Source of the DNA: CAYWTS01 sp964461265
GTDB lineage: Bacteria; Bacteroidota; Ignavibacteria; Tepidaquicellales; OLB5
Assembly: GCA_964461265.1 (NCBI GenBank)
Contig: CAYWTS010000009.1
Span: forward strand, 1-64,000
Length of the DNA: 64,000 nucleotides
Direction: 5' to 3'
Every line of letters begins with the position of its first letter. Position 1 is the first letter of the stretch. The translations under genes were made by a program, and so were the position numbers. The notes below the pieces were generated by a model. That model did no database searches. It saw nothing but the letters and a program-made list of their open reading frames with translations, and was not told the origin of the DNA. Shown here one piece after another: positions 33,670 to 42,731 of the stretch.

Positions 33670-36600
33670 GTGTATAAAGAACTCCCTGATAAATTAAATA
33701 TTCCCGATTTAGAGAAAGAAATTCTCGATTACTGGGCAAAAAATAATACTTTCGAAAAAAGTATCACTTCACGCGACAAGAGTAAAAGTTTTACTTTTTA
33801 CGAAGGTCCGCCAACAGCCAACGGTAAACCGGGGATACACCACGTGATATCACGCACGTTAAAGGATATGGTTTGCAGGTATAAAACTTTACAGGGTTAT
33901 CAAATTCACCGCAAAGCGGGATGGGATACACAAGGGCTGCCTGTTGAAATCGAGATTGAAAAAGAACTTGGTTTCAAACATAAGGATGAGATAGAAAAAT
34001 TCGGGATCGAAAATTTTAATAAAGCCTGTAAAGAATCTGTATTTAAATATCTGAAGGACTGGGAAGAATTTACACGAAGGCTTGGTTACTGGGTAAACCT
34101 TGATGATGCATATATCACGTTTACTAACGATTACATCGAGTCTGTCTGGTGGTCTTTAAAACAATTCTTCGATGCAGGATTAATTTACAAAGGCTACAAA
34201 ATTCAACCTTATTGCCCGCGTTGCGAAACACCGCTTTCAACACACGAAGTTGCACAGGGTTATGAAGATGTTAAAGACCCTTCGGTTTATGTAGTATTTA
34301 AAATTTCAAAAGCTCCGAAAGAATTAGAAATAGATGATTACCAGTTCCTTGTATGGACAACCACACCATGGACACTTATATCGAACGTTGCTCTTGCCGT
34401 CGGTCCCGATATAACTTATGTAAAGCTGCAATTCAGCGATACCGGTGAGAAAATTATACTTGCCAAAGACAGACTTAGTGTTATTACCCAGCATTTTGAT
34501 TTACTCGGAGAAATTAAAGGCAGCGATTTGGAAGGAATTGAATATGAACAGTTACTGAAGTATGTAAAAGTTGATACTAAAGCATTCTATGTTGTGCTTG
34601 GTGATTTTGTTACTACTGAAGATGGTTCCGGTATAGTTCACATAGCTCCTGCATTCGGTGAAGATGATTACCAGGTCTCGAGAAAGTATAATTTACCCGT
34701 TGTTCAGCCTGTTAACGGGAGGGGTGAATTTACTGAAGAAGTAACCGATTTTAAAGGATGTTTTGTAAAGGAAGCCGATGATGATATAATTCAGAAACTC
34801 CGTTCCGAAGCTAAACTGTATAGGAAAGAAAAATTTGTTCACTCTTATCCGCATTGCTGGAGATGTCATACACCGCTATTGTATTATGCCCGCGAAAGCT
34901 GGTATGTAAACACGTCATCTTATAAAGATAAGATGATAGAGCTTAACAATACTATCAACTGGTTCCCCCCAGAAACAGGTTCAGGCAGGTTCGGGAACTG
35001 GCTTGAGGAAAACCGCGACTGGGCACTTTCACGTGACAGGTACTGGGGAACACCGCTTCCTATATGGGTTTGTGATTGTAAAGAATGCAAAGATAAATAT
35101 CAGGCAATCGGTTCAATAACGGAGCTTAAAGATAAAGCTGTAAATTTCAGGGAAATTTTTCCGGAGGATAAAGATATCGATCTCCATAAACCATTTATTG
35201 ACAGGATAAAAATTAAATGCGATAATTGCAGGTGCGAAATGACACGAGTCGAGGAAGTTATTGATGCATGGTACGATTCCGGAGCGATGCCTTTTGCCCA
35301 GCATCACTTTCCATTTGAGAATAAAGATTACTTTGAAAAAAACTATCCATCCGATTTTATTTGTGAAGCAATCGACCAAACACGGGGCTGGTTTTATTCG
35401 CTCCATGCCATCGGTTCATTTTTGTTTAAAAAACCTGCTTATAAGAATATTCTTGTTCATGACCTGATACTTGATAAGGAGGGGATGAAGATGTCAAAAC
35501 ATAAAGGGAATGTAGTTGATCCTTTTATGATAATGGACAAATATGGTGCCGATGTTTTAAGATGGTATATAATCGGTTCTTCACCACCATGGAGGCCAAA
35601 GACTTTTATTGAGGATGATTTAGTTGAGATAAGAAATAAATTCTTTGATACGCTTGTAAATACATACAGGTTTTTTGTCCTTTATTCTAATTTACTTGAT
35701 TACACTATTAATAAAGATTATAGACGGGTTCCGGTTAATAAACGACCGGAAATTGACAGATGGATAATATCTGCCTCTAACTCATTAAAACGAAAGTATA
35801 TTGAGTTAATGGATAGTTACGAACCTACGCGAGCAGCACGGTTGATATTTGATTTTACGATAGATGACCTTTCGAACTGGTATGTAAGGAGGAACAGGCG
35901 GCGTTTCAGGAATCCTGTAAATAATGAAGACAGAGATTCAGCATATCAGACTCTTTACGAAGTACTTGTTGAACTGTCTAAAATGGTTTCTCCTTTTTCA
36001 CCATATATCAGCGAAGAGATATATAAAAATTTAACAGGAGAAGAATCAGTTCATTTATCTTATATTGAGCATCCGGATGATAAAGAAATAGATGAAAAGC
36101 TGGAAACCGAAATGCATGTTGCACAGCAAATAGTTTACCTTGTAAGAATGATCAGGGTGAAGCATAACCTGAAAACCCGGCAGCCATTAAGACAAATTAT
36201 TGTACCCGTGCTGAAAGAAGAAGATAAGCATGTTATTAAGAAAATGGAACGGATAATACTGGATGAAGTGAACGTTAAGGAACTGAATATAGTAGACGAA
36301 GAAAGCGGAATCATAAAGAAAAGTGCAAAGCCTAATTACAGGGTGCTTGGCCCTAAATTCGGTAAAGATATGAAAGCAGTTGCAGAAAAAATAAAGAGTT
36401 TTGACCATCACGATATTACTATATTGGAAAAAGACGGAAAAATTAATATCAGCTTAAATTGCAGAGAGTTCACAATAACAAAGGAAGATATCGAGATACA
36501 AACCGAGGATTTAGAAGGCTGGTTTATTGAAAGTGCCGGCAGTATTACCGTTGCTTTAGATACACATTTGGATAAAGAATTGGAAGCTGAAGGTATAGCA

Positions 36601-36849
36601 AGAGAATTTATAAGTAAAGTTCAAAATAAGCGTAAAGAATTGAATTTAGGAGTAAATGATAGAATTCACACTTTTTATGAAAGCGATATCGTATTTTTTA
36701 AAAACCAAGAACAGTTTATAAAATCGTCAACCGGTTCGATTGATTTAAAGATTGAAAAGCATATTGAATCAAAAGTAAAAGAAATCAGTAATTTTATGGA
36801 TGTTATCATAAAAGATCATCCGTTTAAAATTTATATAGAAAAAGAATAA
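33670..36849 (+). CDS. ileS: Isoleucyl-tRNA synthetase
   Basis: Class I aminoacyl-tRNA synthetase, 1059 aa. The HIGH-type signature is in GPPTANGKPGIHHVISRTLK near residue 46; the KMSKH signature is at residues 607-611. The editing domain (TTPWTLISNVALAVGP) lies near 232. Zinc-type Cys pairs occur in CDCKEC near 475 and CDNCRC near 520. The length and the C-terminal region fit the longer, eukaryote-like IleS class, which is often less sensitive to mupirocin; that is inference. GTG is the start, with no upstream alternative that fits. Confidence 0.96.
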   Translation: MYKELPDKLNIPDLEKEILDYWAKNNTFEKSITSRDKSKSFTFYEGPPTANGKPGIHHVISRTLKDMVCRYKTLQGYQIHRKAGWDTQGLPVEIEIEKELGFKHKDEIEKFGIENFNKACKESVFKYLKDWEEFTRRLGYWVNLDDAYITFTNDYIESVWWSLKQFFDAGLIYKGYKIQPYCPRCETPLSTHEVAQGYEDVKDPSVYVVFKISKAPKELEIDDYQFLVWTTTPWTLISNVALAVGPDITYVKLQFSDTGEKIILAKDRLSVITQHFDLLGEIKGSDLEGIEYEQLLKYVKVDTKAFYVVLGDFVTTEDGSGIVHIAPAFGEDDYQVSRKYNLPVVQPVNGRGEFTEEVTDFKGCFVKEADDDIIQKLRSEAKLYRKEKFVHSYPHCWRCHTPLLYYARESWYVNTSSYKDKMIELNNTINWFPPETGSGRFGNWLEENRDWALSRDRYWGTPLPIWVCDCKECKDKYQAIGSITELKDKAVNFREIFPEDKDIDLHKPFIDRIKIKCDNCRCEMTRVEEVIDAWYDSGAMPFAQHHFPFENKDYFEKNYPSDFICEAIDQTRGWFYSLHAIGSFLFKKPAYKNILVHDLILDKEGMKMSKHKGNVVDPFMIMDKYGADVLRWYIIGSSPPWRPKTFIEDDLVEIRNKFFDTLVNTYRFFVLYSNLLDYTINKDYRRVPVNKRPEIDRWIISASNSLKRKYIELMDSYEPTRAARLIFDFTIDDLSNWYVRRNRRRFRNPVNNEDRDSAYQTLYEVLVELSKMVSPFSPYISEEIYKNLTGEESVHLSYIEHPDDKEIDEKLETEMHVAQQIVYLVRMIRVKHNLKTRQPLRQIIVPVLKEEDKHVIKKMERIILDEVNVKELNIVDEESGIIKKSAKPNYRVLGPKFGKDMKAVAEKIKSFDHHDITILEKDGKINISLNCREFTITKEDIEIQTEDLEGWFIESAGSITVALDTHLDKELEAEGIAREFISKVQNKRKELNLGVNDRIHTFYESDIVFFKNQEQFIKSSTGSIDLKIEKHIESKVKEISNFMDVIIKDHPFKIYIEKE

Positions 36850-36875
36850 ATTTTTTAATTAATTTTGTTTACCCA

Positions 36876-37475
36876 ATGCCAACCAAAACGACAAAAAAGA
36901 AGAAAACAGTGAAATCCAGAAAATCATCCGGCACTAAAGCCGGGAAATTCTTAACTGTATCGAAATTAAAAGCTAAGAAGACCGGTTTGAAGCAAAACCC
37001 GGTAAAAACCGCTGCCGAAATAAAACCTGTAAGACGCAGGAAACCGAAAAGGGCAACAAGAACCTATTTAACACAGAAAGAGCTAAACCATTTCAAGAAG
37101 ATTCTGCTTGAACAGAAAAAGGAAATCATGCAGAATGCGGAACGTTTACGGGAATCGCTTGTTGATGATAATACAGGCGATTACGTTGGAGAGAACCAGA
37201 CATATTCACTGCATATGGCTGAACAGGGAACCGATGAAATGGAGAGGGAAAAGAATTATCTTTTTATGCAGCGTGATGAAAAATACCTGCGTTTAATTGA
37301 CCTTGCCCTTAAGCGAATTGAGGATAAAACCTATGGAATATGTATAGAGTGCAAATATGAGCCAAAAGGACTCTGTAAAACTTGTCCTTTTATTCCCAAA
37401 GACAGGCTTGAAATTGTTCCTGTAACACAGCACTGTGTCGAATGTAAAAATCTGAGAACAAATCATACACCTTAA
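36876..37475 (+). CDS. TraR/DksA family zinc-finger regulator
   Basis: 199 aa. The first 65 residues are a Lys/Arg-rich disordered tail; residues 66-145 form the helical coiled-coil (YLTQKELNHFKKILLEQKKEI) with GTDEMEREKNYLFMQR; the C-terminal zinc finger is CIECK with CKTC and a final CVEC. DksA-type proteins bind in the RNA polymerase secondary channel and modulate transcription with ppGpp. The acidic DxxDxA tip seen in E. coli DksA is not obvious, so action may differ. It lies between ileS and lspA, a frequent arrangement in this group. Confidence 0.85.
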   Translation: MPTKTTKKKKTVKSRKSSGTKAGKFLTVSKLKAKKTGLKQNPVKTAAEIKPVRRRKPKRATRTYLTQKELNHFKKILLEQKKEIMQNAERLRESLVDDNTGDYVGENQTYSLHMAEQGTDEMEREKNYLFMQRDEKYLRLIDLALKRIEDKTYGICIECKYEPKGLCKTCPFIPKDRLEIVPVTQHCVECKNLRTNHTP

Positions 37476-37479
37476 TCGT

Positions 37480-38196
37480 TTGCGAGTACTTCTTATAACG
37501 TTATTTGTAATCATTGCAGACCAGGTTTCAAAGTTTCTGGTTAAAGGCTTGACTATTAGTTCGCTCGGGTTAAATATACCGGGTATGAATTATGGTACAT
37601 CCAAACCTGTGCTGGGAGAGTTTTTCAAGATTACGTATATAGAAAATCCCGGAATGGCATTTGGTATCAATATCGGACCAAAACTTTTTCTTACGCTGTT
37701 TACAATTGGAGCTTCGATTCTTATATTTATTTATATTTACCGTCACCGTCACCACAGTCTTTTACTTCGCACCTCACTGGCTTTAATACTTGCCGGTGCA
37801 ATTGGAAATTTAATAGATAGAACATTTTACGGCGTAATATATAATTATGCTCCTTTTTTCGAAGGAAGGGTAGTTGACTTCTTCCAGGTGGAATTCTGGG
37901 ATTTTACTTTTCTCGGGAAAACATATACAACCTGGCCTATCTTTAATATTGCCGATGTTTCGGTTACGATTGGGTTTTTAATAATATTAATCTTTAATAA
38001 ACGGGCTTTTCCCCACCATGAGTATGCTGAAGAACGGTATGCTGAAAATAATGAATCTTCCGATTCTGTTTCAAATAGCCAAGACGAAATTATTCCTCAA
38101 CCCGGAATTGGACTGAATTCAAATCCGGATAATTTAAAATTTGAAAATCCAGAGGAAAATACAGTTAGCAGTACCGGCAGGTCAGAAGAAGCTTAG
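37480..38196 (+). CDS. lspA: Lipoprotein signal peptidase II
   Basis: Inner-membrane aspartic protease that removes signal peptides from prolipoproteins. Four membrane spans; IADQVSKFLVKGL near residue 11, the catalytic Asp of GAIGNLIDR near residue 112, and the second in FNIADVSVTIGF near 160. At 238 aa it is longer than the usual 160-170: there is an insert with GRVVDFFQVEFWDFTFLGKT and a charged C-terminal tail of about 60 residues. TTG start, four bases after the dksA stop. Its end overlaps rluD by 56 nt. Confidence 0.93.
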   Translation: MRVLLITLFVIIADQVSKFLVKGLTISSLGLNIPGMNYGTSKPVLGEFFKITYIENPGMAFGINIGPKLFLTLFTIGASILIFIYIYRHRHHSLLLRTSLALILAGAIGNLIDRTFYGVIYNYAPFFEGRVVDFFQVEFWDFTFLGKTYTTWPIFNIADVSVTIGFLIILIFNKRAFPHHEYAEERYAENNESSDSVSNSQDEIIPQPGIGLNSNPDNLKFENPEENTVSSTGRSEEA

Positions 38197-39142
38197 AATA
38201 GACAAATATCTAGCGCTTCACATCCAAAATTCCTCACGTACCAAGATTCGTAAAGCGATAGATGAGAAATGTGTTTTAGTTAACACAAAATCAGTCAAAG
38301 CAAACTATGAAGTAAATCCCGGCGATAAAATTGAAATTACACTTCCTCACCTCGAAGAAAAACCCGAAGTACTGCCCGAAAATATTCCTCTCGAAATAAT
38401 ATTTGAAGATAATAATCTGCTGGTTGTAAACAAACCGGCAGGAATGGTTACCCACCCGGCTTATAAAAATTATTCAGGTACACTGGTAAATGCATTACTA
38501 TACTATATGCAGAATTCTTCTTCAACTTTATCATCGCTAAACGGTTTTGAGCGTGCAGGCATTGTTCACAGGCTCGATAAAAATACTTCGGGATTATTAG
38601 TAATTGCTAAAGATGAAGAAACCCACAGAAGACTCTCGAAATTGTTCATGTATCATAATATTGAGCGTGAATACTGGGCAATTGTGTGGGGGCATTTTCA
38701 TAATAAGAAAGGAATTATAGAGAAATCACTTGGACGAAGCCAAAAAGACAGGAAAAAAGTGGTTGTTCGTTCAGATGGCAGGAATGCAGTTACAGAATAT
38801 GAAGTATTAAGGGAATTTGAATTCCTTTCGCTGGTAAAATTAATACTTAGAACCGGCAGAACCCACCAGATTCGTGTTCATATGCACTCAATAGGACACC
38901 CTGTATTTGGTGACCCTGAATATGGAGGCAGAAAACCGCATAGCTTGAAACCTGCAGGGAACGCACATACACGTTCCCTGCGAGATGATACGATAAAACA
39001 ACTTCTGAATTTGATGCCGCGCCAGTCATTGCATGCAAAGGTGCTTGGATTTATTCATCCTCTTACAGGTGAGCATAAACGGTTTGAAAGTGAGCTGCCC
39101 TGTGATATGAAAGAATTGATCGAGAAGTTGAATGGTGAATAA
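38141..39142 (+). CDS. rluD: RluA/RluD-family pseudouridine synthase
   Basis: Converts uridines in large-subunit rRNA to pseudouridine. An S4 RNA-binding domain occupies residues 17-75 (KLRIDKYLALHI). The catalytic Asp is D146 in HRLDKNTSGLLVIAKD; RTGRTHQIRVHMHSIGHPVFGD is the conserved RluA block near residue 240. 333 aa is usual. The TTG start lies inside lspA; an earlier stop excludes anything longer, and starting later would cut the S4 domain. Specific target sites are inferred from the RluD-like domain order. Confidence 0.88.
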   Translation: MKIQRKIQLAVPAGQKKLRIDKYLALHIQNSSRTKIRKAIDEKCVLVNTKSVKANYEVNPGDKIEITLPHLEEKPEVLPENIPLEIIFEDNNLLVVNKPAGMVTHPAYKNYSGTLVNALLYYMQNSSSTLSSLNGFERAGIVHRLDKNTSGLLVIAKDEETHRRLSKLFMYHNIEREYWAIVWGHFHNKKGIIEKSLGRSQKDRKKVVVRSDGRNAVTEYEVLREFEFLSLVKLILRTGRTHQIRVHMHSIGHPVFGDPEYGGRKPHSLKPAGNAHTRSLRDDTIKQLLNLMPRQSLHAKVLGFIHPLTGEHKRFESELPCDMKELIEKLNGE

Positions 39143-39722
39143 TCGGATTAAGTATATTATATTATTTGCCGCCGTATTATTCTGTGTTAATTCTTATTCA
39201 CAGGTAAGCCAACCCAATCCTTTAATTGAATGGACAACCTGGACTTTGCTTCAGGTAATACCTTCACCTACGTTTTACCAGGATAATAATGAGAACATTT
39301 CAAAACTGATTATCGGAATAAAATGGCAAATTACCCCATTAGCTTACAGTTTTAATATGAATAAATATGTTCGTAAAGTTCATTTTTTTAAAGTTAATCC
39401 GCTACACAGGCACAGTGGCTCAATTGAATTATTTTTTCAGCCGGAATTTGCATTAAAGCCATATTTATATTCAGGTCAAAGAAGATTTTCTTTAACAACA
39501 GGTTCGCGTGTGTTTTTACCTCTGATTGAGTACGGAGAATACCTTTCATTTTCAGCTGGCTTAAAATATTCAATCCGTAATAATATTGATGGGACCGATA
39601 TGAACTCATTTGGAATAGAGGGTGGTGTTTATTCGATTTTTGGCATAGCTGGTTTGCAGTTTACTTATAATTTAACTGTTACGAACAGGTATAATTTAAG
39701 TGTATACATTAAATATTATTAA
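39132..39722 (+). CDS. Predicted outer-membrane protein
   Basis: 196 aa with a signal peptide ending near LFCVNSYSQ. The mature part alternates hydrophobic and polar residues in about eight strands and ends in NLSVYIKYY, an aromatic C terminus typical of beta-barrels. The ATG overlaps the end of rluD by 11 nt, so translation may be coupled. No named family recognised. Confidence 0.6.
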   Translation: MVNNRIKYIILFAAVLFCVNSYSQVSQPNPLIEWTTWTLLQVIPSPTFYQDNNENISKLIIGIKWQITPLAYSFNMNKYVRKVHFFKVNPLHRHSGSIELFFQPEFALKPYLYSGQRRFSLTTGSRVFLPLIEYGEYLSFSAGLKYSIRNNIDGTDMNSFGIEGGVYSIFGIAGLQFTYNLTVTNRYNLSVYIKYY

Positions 39723-39759
39723 GCTCATTCAAAGTATTAGTGTTAAGCTTTACAATTAA

Positions 39760-40725
39760 ATGAAAAAATTTTATTACATATTAATATTAACGGTATCTGT
39801 TTTTTTTATTTCGTGTTCAGCACTTGATATGCTCTGGGAAAATGCAAAGTTAAATTTTAGTAAGCCCGCACGTGTCAAGAATAAATTAATAAATCCAATT
39901 AATACCAGAGGCGGGCTAAGTGTAATATGGATAGGGCATGCAAGTGTGATGGTCCAGATGGATGATAAAGTGATGCTGTTTGATCCATTTCTTACGAATA
40001 ATATCGGTTTAATCCAACGCCGTGTTCAGGAGCCGGGGCTTGACATCAATAATCTCGCGAAATGTGATTTTATATTCATATCACATACTCATTTTGACCA
40101 TTTGAACCTGGGTAGCTTGGAAATATTAGAAAAGTATTTTCCTGGCTGCAGACTGGTTTTTCCGAGCGGTGCTGAAGAATTTATCCCTGATATGAATTTC
40201 AAATTTAAAAAGCTTAGAACAGCGAACATTAACAGAAAAAAATATAAAGGCGAATCGGTAATAATTGACAGTGTTAAAATTACTTCCGTTGCTGCTTACC
40301 ACTGGGGAGGAAGATATGGTTTAGATGGATTAATATGGGGTTATTCAGGAGTTACCGGGTATATTGTTCAATATCACGGTTTGACAGTATATTTTTCAGG
40401 AGATACGGGTTATAACAGGAAATTTTTTAAATATCTCGGTAAAAAATACAAAATAGATGCTGCTATTATTCCAATTGGTCCATGCAAAGACTGCGGAAAG
40501 ACCGATAAAACCAATCGTCACATTTATCCGCCCGGTGCTTTAAAAGTATTAGACGATACTAAAGCATCGGTGCTTATACCGGTTCACTTCGGGACCATAC
40601 ATGAACTTTCAGAACCGTATTATCCTTTAAAGGTTCTGACAAAAGTATTGAAAAAAAATCCGGAATATAAAGACAGAGTAAAAATATTAAAGATAGGGGA
40701 AATAGCGATTTTAAAATCTAAGTAA
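39760..40725 (+). CDS. Metallo-beta-lactamase-fold lipoprotein, NAPE-PLD/UlaG-like
   Basis: 321 aa. The signal ends in VFFISC, a lipobox with Cys at residue 19. The metal site HTHFDHLN is near residue 110; later ligands are His in AAYHWGGRYG, Asp in SGDTGYN near 205 and His in VHFGTIHE near 272. The overall order matches bacterial homologues of N-acyl-phosphatidylethanolamine phospholipase D. It is probably anchored in the envelope; a phospholipid or phosphodiester substrate is plausible but not shown. Confidence 0.8.
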   Translation: MKKFYYILILTVSVFFISCSALDMLWENAKLNFSKPARVKNKLINPINTRGGLSVIWIGHASVMVQMDDKVMLFDPFLTNNIGLIQRRVQEPGLDINNLAKCDFIFISHTHFDHLNLGSLEILEKYFPGCRLVFPSGAEEFIPDMNFKFKKLRTANINRKKYKGESVIIDSVKITSVAAYHWGGRYGLDGLIWGYSGVTGYIVQYHGLTVYFSGDTGYNRKFFKYLGKKYKIDAAIIPIGPCKDCGKTDKTNRHIYPPGALKVLDDTKASVLIPVHFGTIHELSEPYYPLKVLTKVLKKNPEYKDRVKILKIGEIAILKSK

Positions 40726-40778
40726 TTTTTATAATTCAAAAATTTGAATTTTGGATTTTGTTATTGATTTGAATTTTA

Positions 40779-40800
40779 CCTGCCCTGCCAAAGGCGGGGG
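40779..40800. repeat. GC-rich imperfect palindrome between convergent genes
   Basis: CCTGCCCTGCC-AAA-GGCGGGGG, flanked by AATTTGAATTTTGG and GAATTTGGTGTTTGA phrases. It belongs to the same loose family as 33529-33557. It may also separate the convergent transcripts. Confidence 0.45.
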
Positions 40801-40864
40801 AATTTGGTGTTTGATATTTGAAGCTTAATTAGTATAAAAGGTATTTATTGCTTAGATAGTAAGA

Positions 40865-42241
40865 TTAGAATAGATATGATAAAAATACTCTTTGCTCGTT
40901 GCTTTTTCTGGTAATTGTTTTGTCAGGATATTTACCGATTCGTCCGTAAAGATAATATTCTATACCTAATCCAAGTCCTTTGTAAATTATCACACTAAGT
41001 CTTGGATTTAAAAATCCCGCCATTTCTTTTCCCTTTGCTCCCGAAAGTGTTTTGATACCGTAATACCTGCCTTCAATATACAGTACAATGATATCATTCC
41101 AGTTGACGACAGCTTCAAACAAACCCTTAATGCCGTAACCAAAGTTATATGTTCTATCACCTTCGCGGTAAATTGAATTAATAGCACCGAGTATGATAGG
41201 ATTAATATGAAGTGTAGTATGGAAATTAAATTTCCAAAGGTCAGGGAATTTATAAACTAAACCGGGTCCTACACTTTGAGCTCCAATCTGGTATATTGCT
41301 CGGCTGAAAGTAAAATCATAATCCTGAAAAACACCGAGCAACAGATACTGGTTATTAGTGAATCGGAAATTTTGTCCCCATAAGGAACCGTATGCAAAAA
41401 TATGGCTGCTAGGTTTGCTTTTACCTACAATGATTCCTGCGTTTAATTTAAAGAAATCGAAGGGTTTCAGTATTTTTTCTTTAAATTCAGTTCCATATGT
41501 GAGCTGGTAATTCATATATAATTGTTTTAGTTCTTTAAGATTCAGAGCGGAACCGGTTGCAAGGTTGCTTATACCTATAGCAAGCCGCTGATGATGTTCT
41601 TCTTTTTCGTAAACTTGTACGTTTGTTTTTCTGAATGTTTTACCCTGCCACAAACGGTTAATGCCGCGCGGTAAATTTATTAACCCTGCAAAAATTTCAC
41701 GAATATAACGGTTAAATCCGGTTTTACGTTCATCAATTATAAGTGAACTGATACGGTGGGTCATTTCACCAAGCATAATGCCGCCCATAGTTGTTGATAT
41801 TAAATCATTAACTGATGGGGGTTCGTTTTCCATAAATAATTCCCACATTAAGCTGCCGCCGAATGCGAACGGAGCGGATTCCCAGAAGTTGTATCCGTTA
41901 GAACGGGCTATGTTAAAATACAGATTACCGTGAAAAGGATGCGAGAACTGGTTGGTCATGAATGCATCATGGTCCCATACAAAACCTGTATCAAAGTTAT
42001 GTGCAATTGTGCTGAAGCTTATTTGTGCGTAATGCTCTTTTGTTATATAAGCATTATTAGCCCCCACTCCGAGGTTCAGTAAAATTGTTTCTCCGATAGG
42101 TATTAACAAATTATATTTTGGATTTAAGGAATCAATGATTTTGTGATTTACTATTACGTGATTTGCTGTATCGGGATTAGTTTGCGAAAATGATGTGAGT
42201 GCAGAAATTGAAATGAATAGTGCAGTAATAATCTTTTTCAT
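40865..42241 (-). CDS. DUF3943 family outer-membrane protein
   Basis: 458 aa with a signal peptide (KKIITALFISISALTSFSQ). The DUF3943 core spans about residues 45-190, with NFDTGFVWDHDAFMTNQFSHPFHG (part) and a hydrophobic segment APFAFGGSLMWELFMENEPPS. The rest is beta-rich and ends RVFLSYLF, typical of a barrel. I use the ATG at 42241; a TTG two codons upstream lies inside a TAACTTTG box (42252-42245) that may be the -7 element, which would make the message leaderless. Function unknown. Confidence 0.72.
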   Translation of the reverse strand: MKKIITALFISISALTSFSQTNPDTANHVIVNHKIIDSLNPKYNLLIPIGETILLNLGVGANNAYITKEHYAQISFSTIAHNFDTGFVWDHDAFMTNQFSHPFHGNLYFNIARSNGYNFWESAPFAFGGSLMWELFMENEPPSVNDLISTTMGGIMLGEMTHRISSLIIDERKTGFNRYIREIFAGLINLPRGINRLWQGKTFRKTNVQVYEKEEHHQRLAIGISNLATGSALNLKELKQLYMNYQLTYGTEFKEKILKPFDFFKLNAGIIVGKSKPSSHIFAYGSLWGQNFRFTNNQYLLLGVFQDYDFTFSRAIYQIGAQSVGPGLVYKFPDLWKFNFHTTLHINPIILGAINSIYREGDRTYNFGYGIKGLFEAVVNWNDIIVLYIEGRYYGIKTLSGAKGKEMAGFLNPRLSVIIYKGLGLGIEYYLYGRIGKYPDKTITRKSNEQRVFLSYLF

Positions 42242-42365
42242 ATCCAAAGTTAATAATAAAAGGTTACTTTAAATATGAAAATTTGACCGTTAGTGTAGAG
42301 TCAGATCATAGAGTAACACAGCTTGAATTCTAATAATTTAATTGCTAACCTTAGCGAATTTTACG

Positions 42366-42432
42366 AATTAACTGGTTAACTAAATAACCAGTTAACTGAA
42401 TAACTAATTTATCAGTTAACTGATTAACTGAC
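42366..42432. repeat. Array of AGTTAACTGA-like units
   Basis: At least three GTTAAC cores plus two ATTAACTG variants in 67 bp (AACTGGTTAACTAAATAACCAGTTAACTGA and so on, in part inverted). Units are too short and irregular for CRISPR. Could be a cluster of regulator sites or slippage-derived low complexity. Confidence 0.45.
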
Positions 42433-42473
42433 TTTCCAACTTTCAAACCTTTAACTATATTTGCTTTCTTATT

Positions 42474-42489
42474 GCCGGAGTAGCTCAGG
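42474..42489 (+). repeat. 16 nt duplicate of the tRNA 5' end
   Basis: GCCGGAGTAGCTCAGG is identical to the first 16 bases of the tRNA at 42575. Similarity stops at the D-loop. A partial tRNA copy 101 bp from the intact gene is a common scar of an integration, excision or replication slippage event. Confidence 0.7.
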
Positions 42490-42574
42490 CCTGCCTGGCG
42501 AATCCGTAGATAGAATAATATTTAGTTGATAAATTGAGATTATGTAATAATTTAAAATAAATAAGTAGATTTTT

Positions 42575-42648
42575 GCCGGAGTAGCTCAGGTGGTTAGAGC
42601 GTCGGAATCATAATCCGCAGGTCGTGGGTTCGAGTCCCTCCTCCGGTA
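42575..42648 (+). tRNA. tRNA with anticodon CAT (Met, or Ile2 if modified)
   Basis: 74 nt cloverleaf: acceptor GCCGGAG/CTCCGGT (G1-U72 wobble), D stem GCTC/GAGC, anticodon loop ATCATAA with CAT, T loop TTCGAGT, discriminator A. There is one mismatch at the outer pair of the anticodon stem and one T-T in the T stem (GTGGG/CCCTC). CCA is not encoded. Elongator Met is the default; tRNA-Ile2 with lysidine cannot be ruled out. Confidence 0.85.
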
Positions 42649-42731
42649 CTATACATATTGAAGGTTCAAAATTGAAAATTCAAAATTCGAATTTCGAAAT
42701 TCGGGGTGAAAAACCCTTTTTTATTTAGCAA

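Larger units (their letters stand above)
42242..42574. other. Intergenic region with a GTTAACT array and a tRNA fragment
   Basis: From 42360 to 42432 the sequence is built from overlapping GGTTAACT/CAGTTAACTGA/GATTAACTGA units that fold on themselves. A 16 nt copy of the tRNA 5' end lies at 42474-42489. No coding frame. Confidence 0.6.

Noticed and set aside
42366..42432. CRISPR array
   Set aside because: Units of about 10 bp without spacers of constant length and no cas genes in the window.
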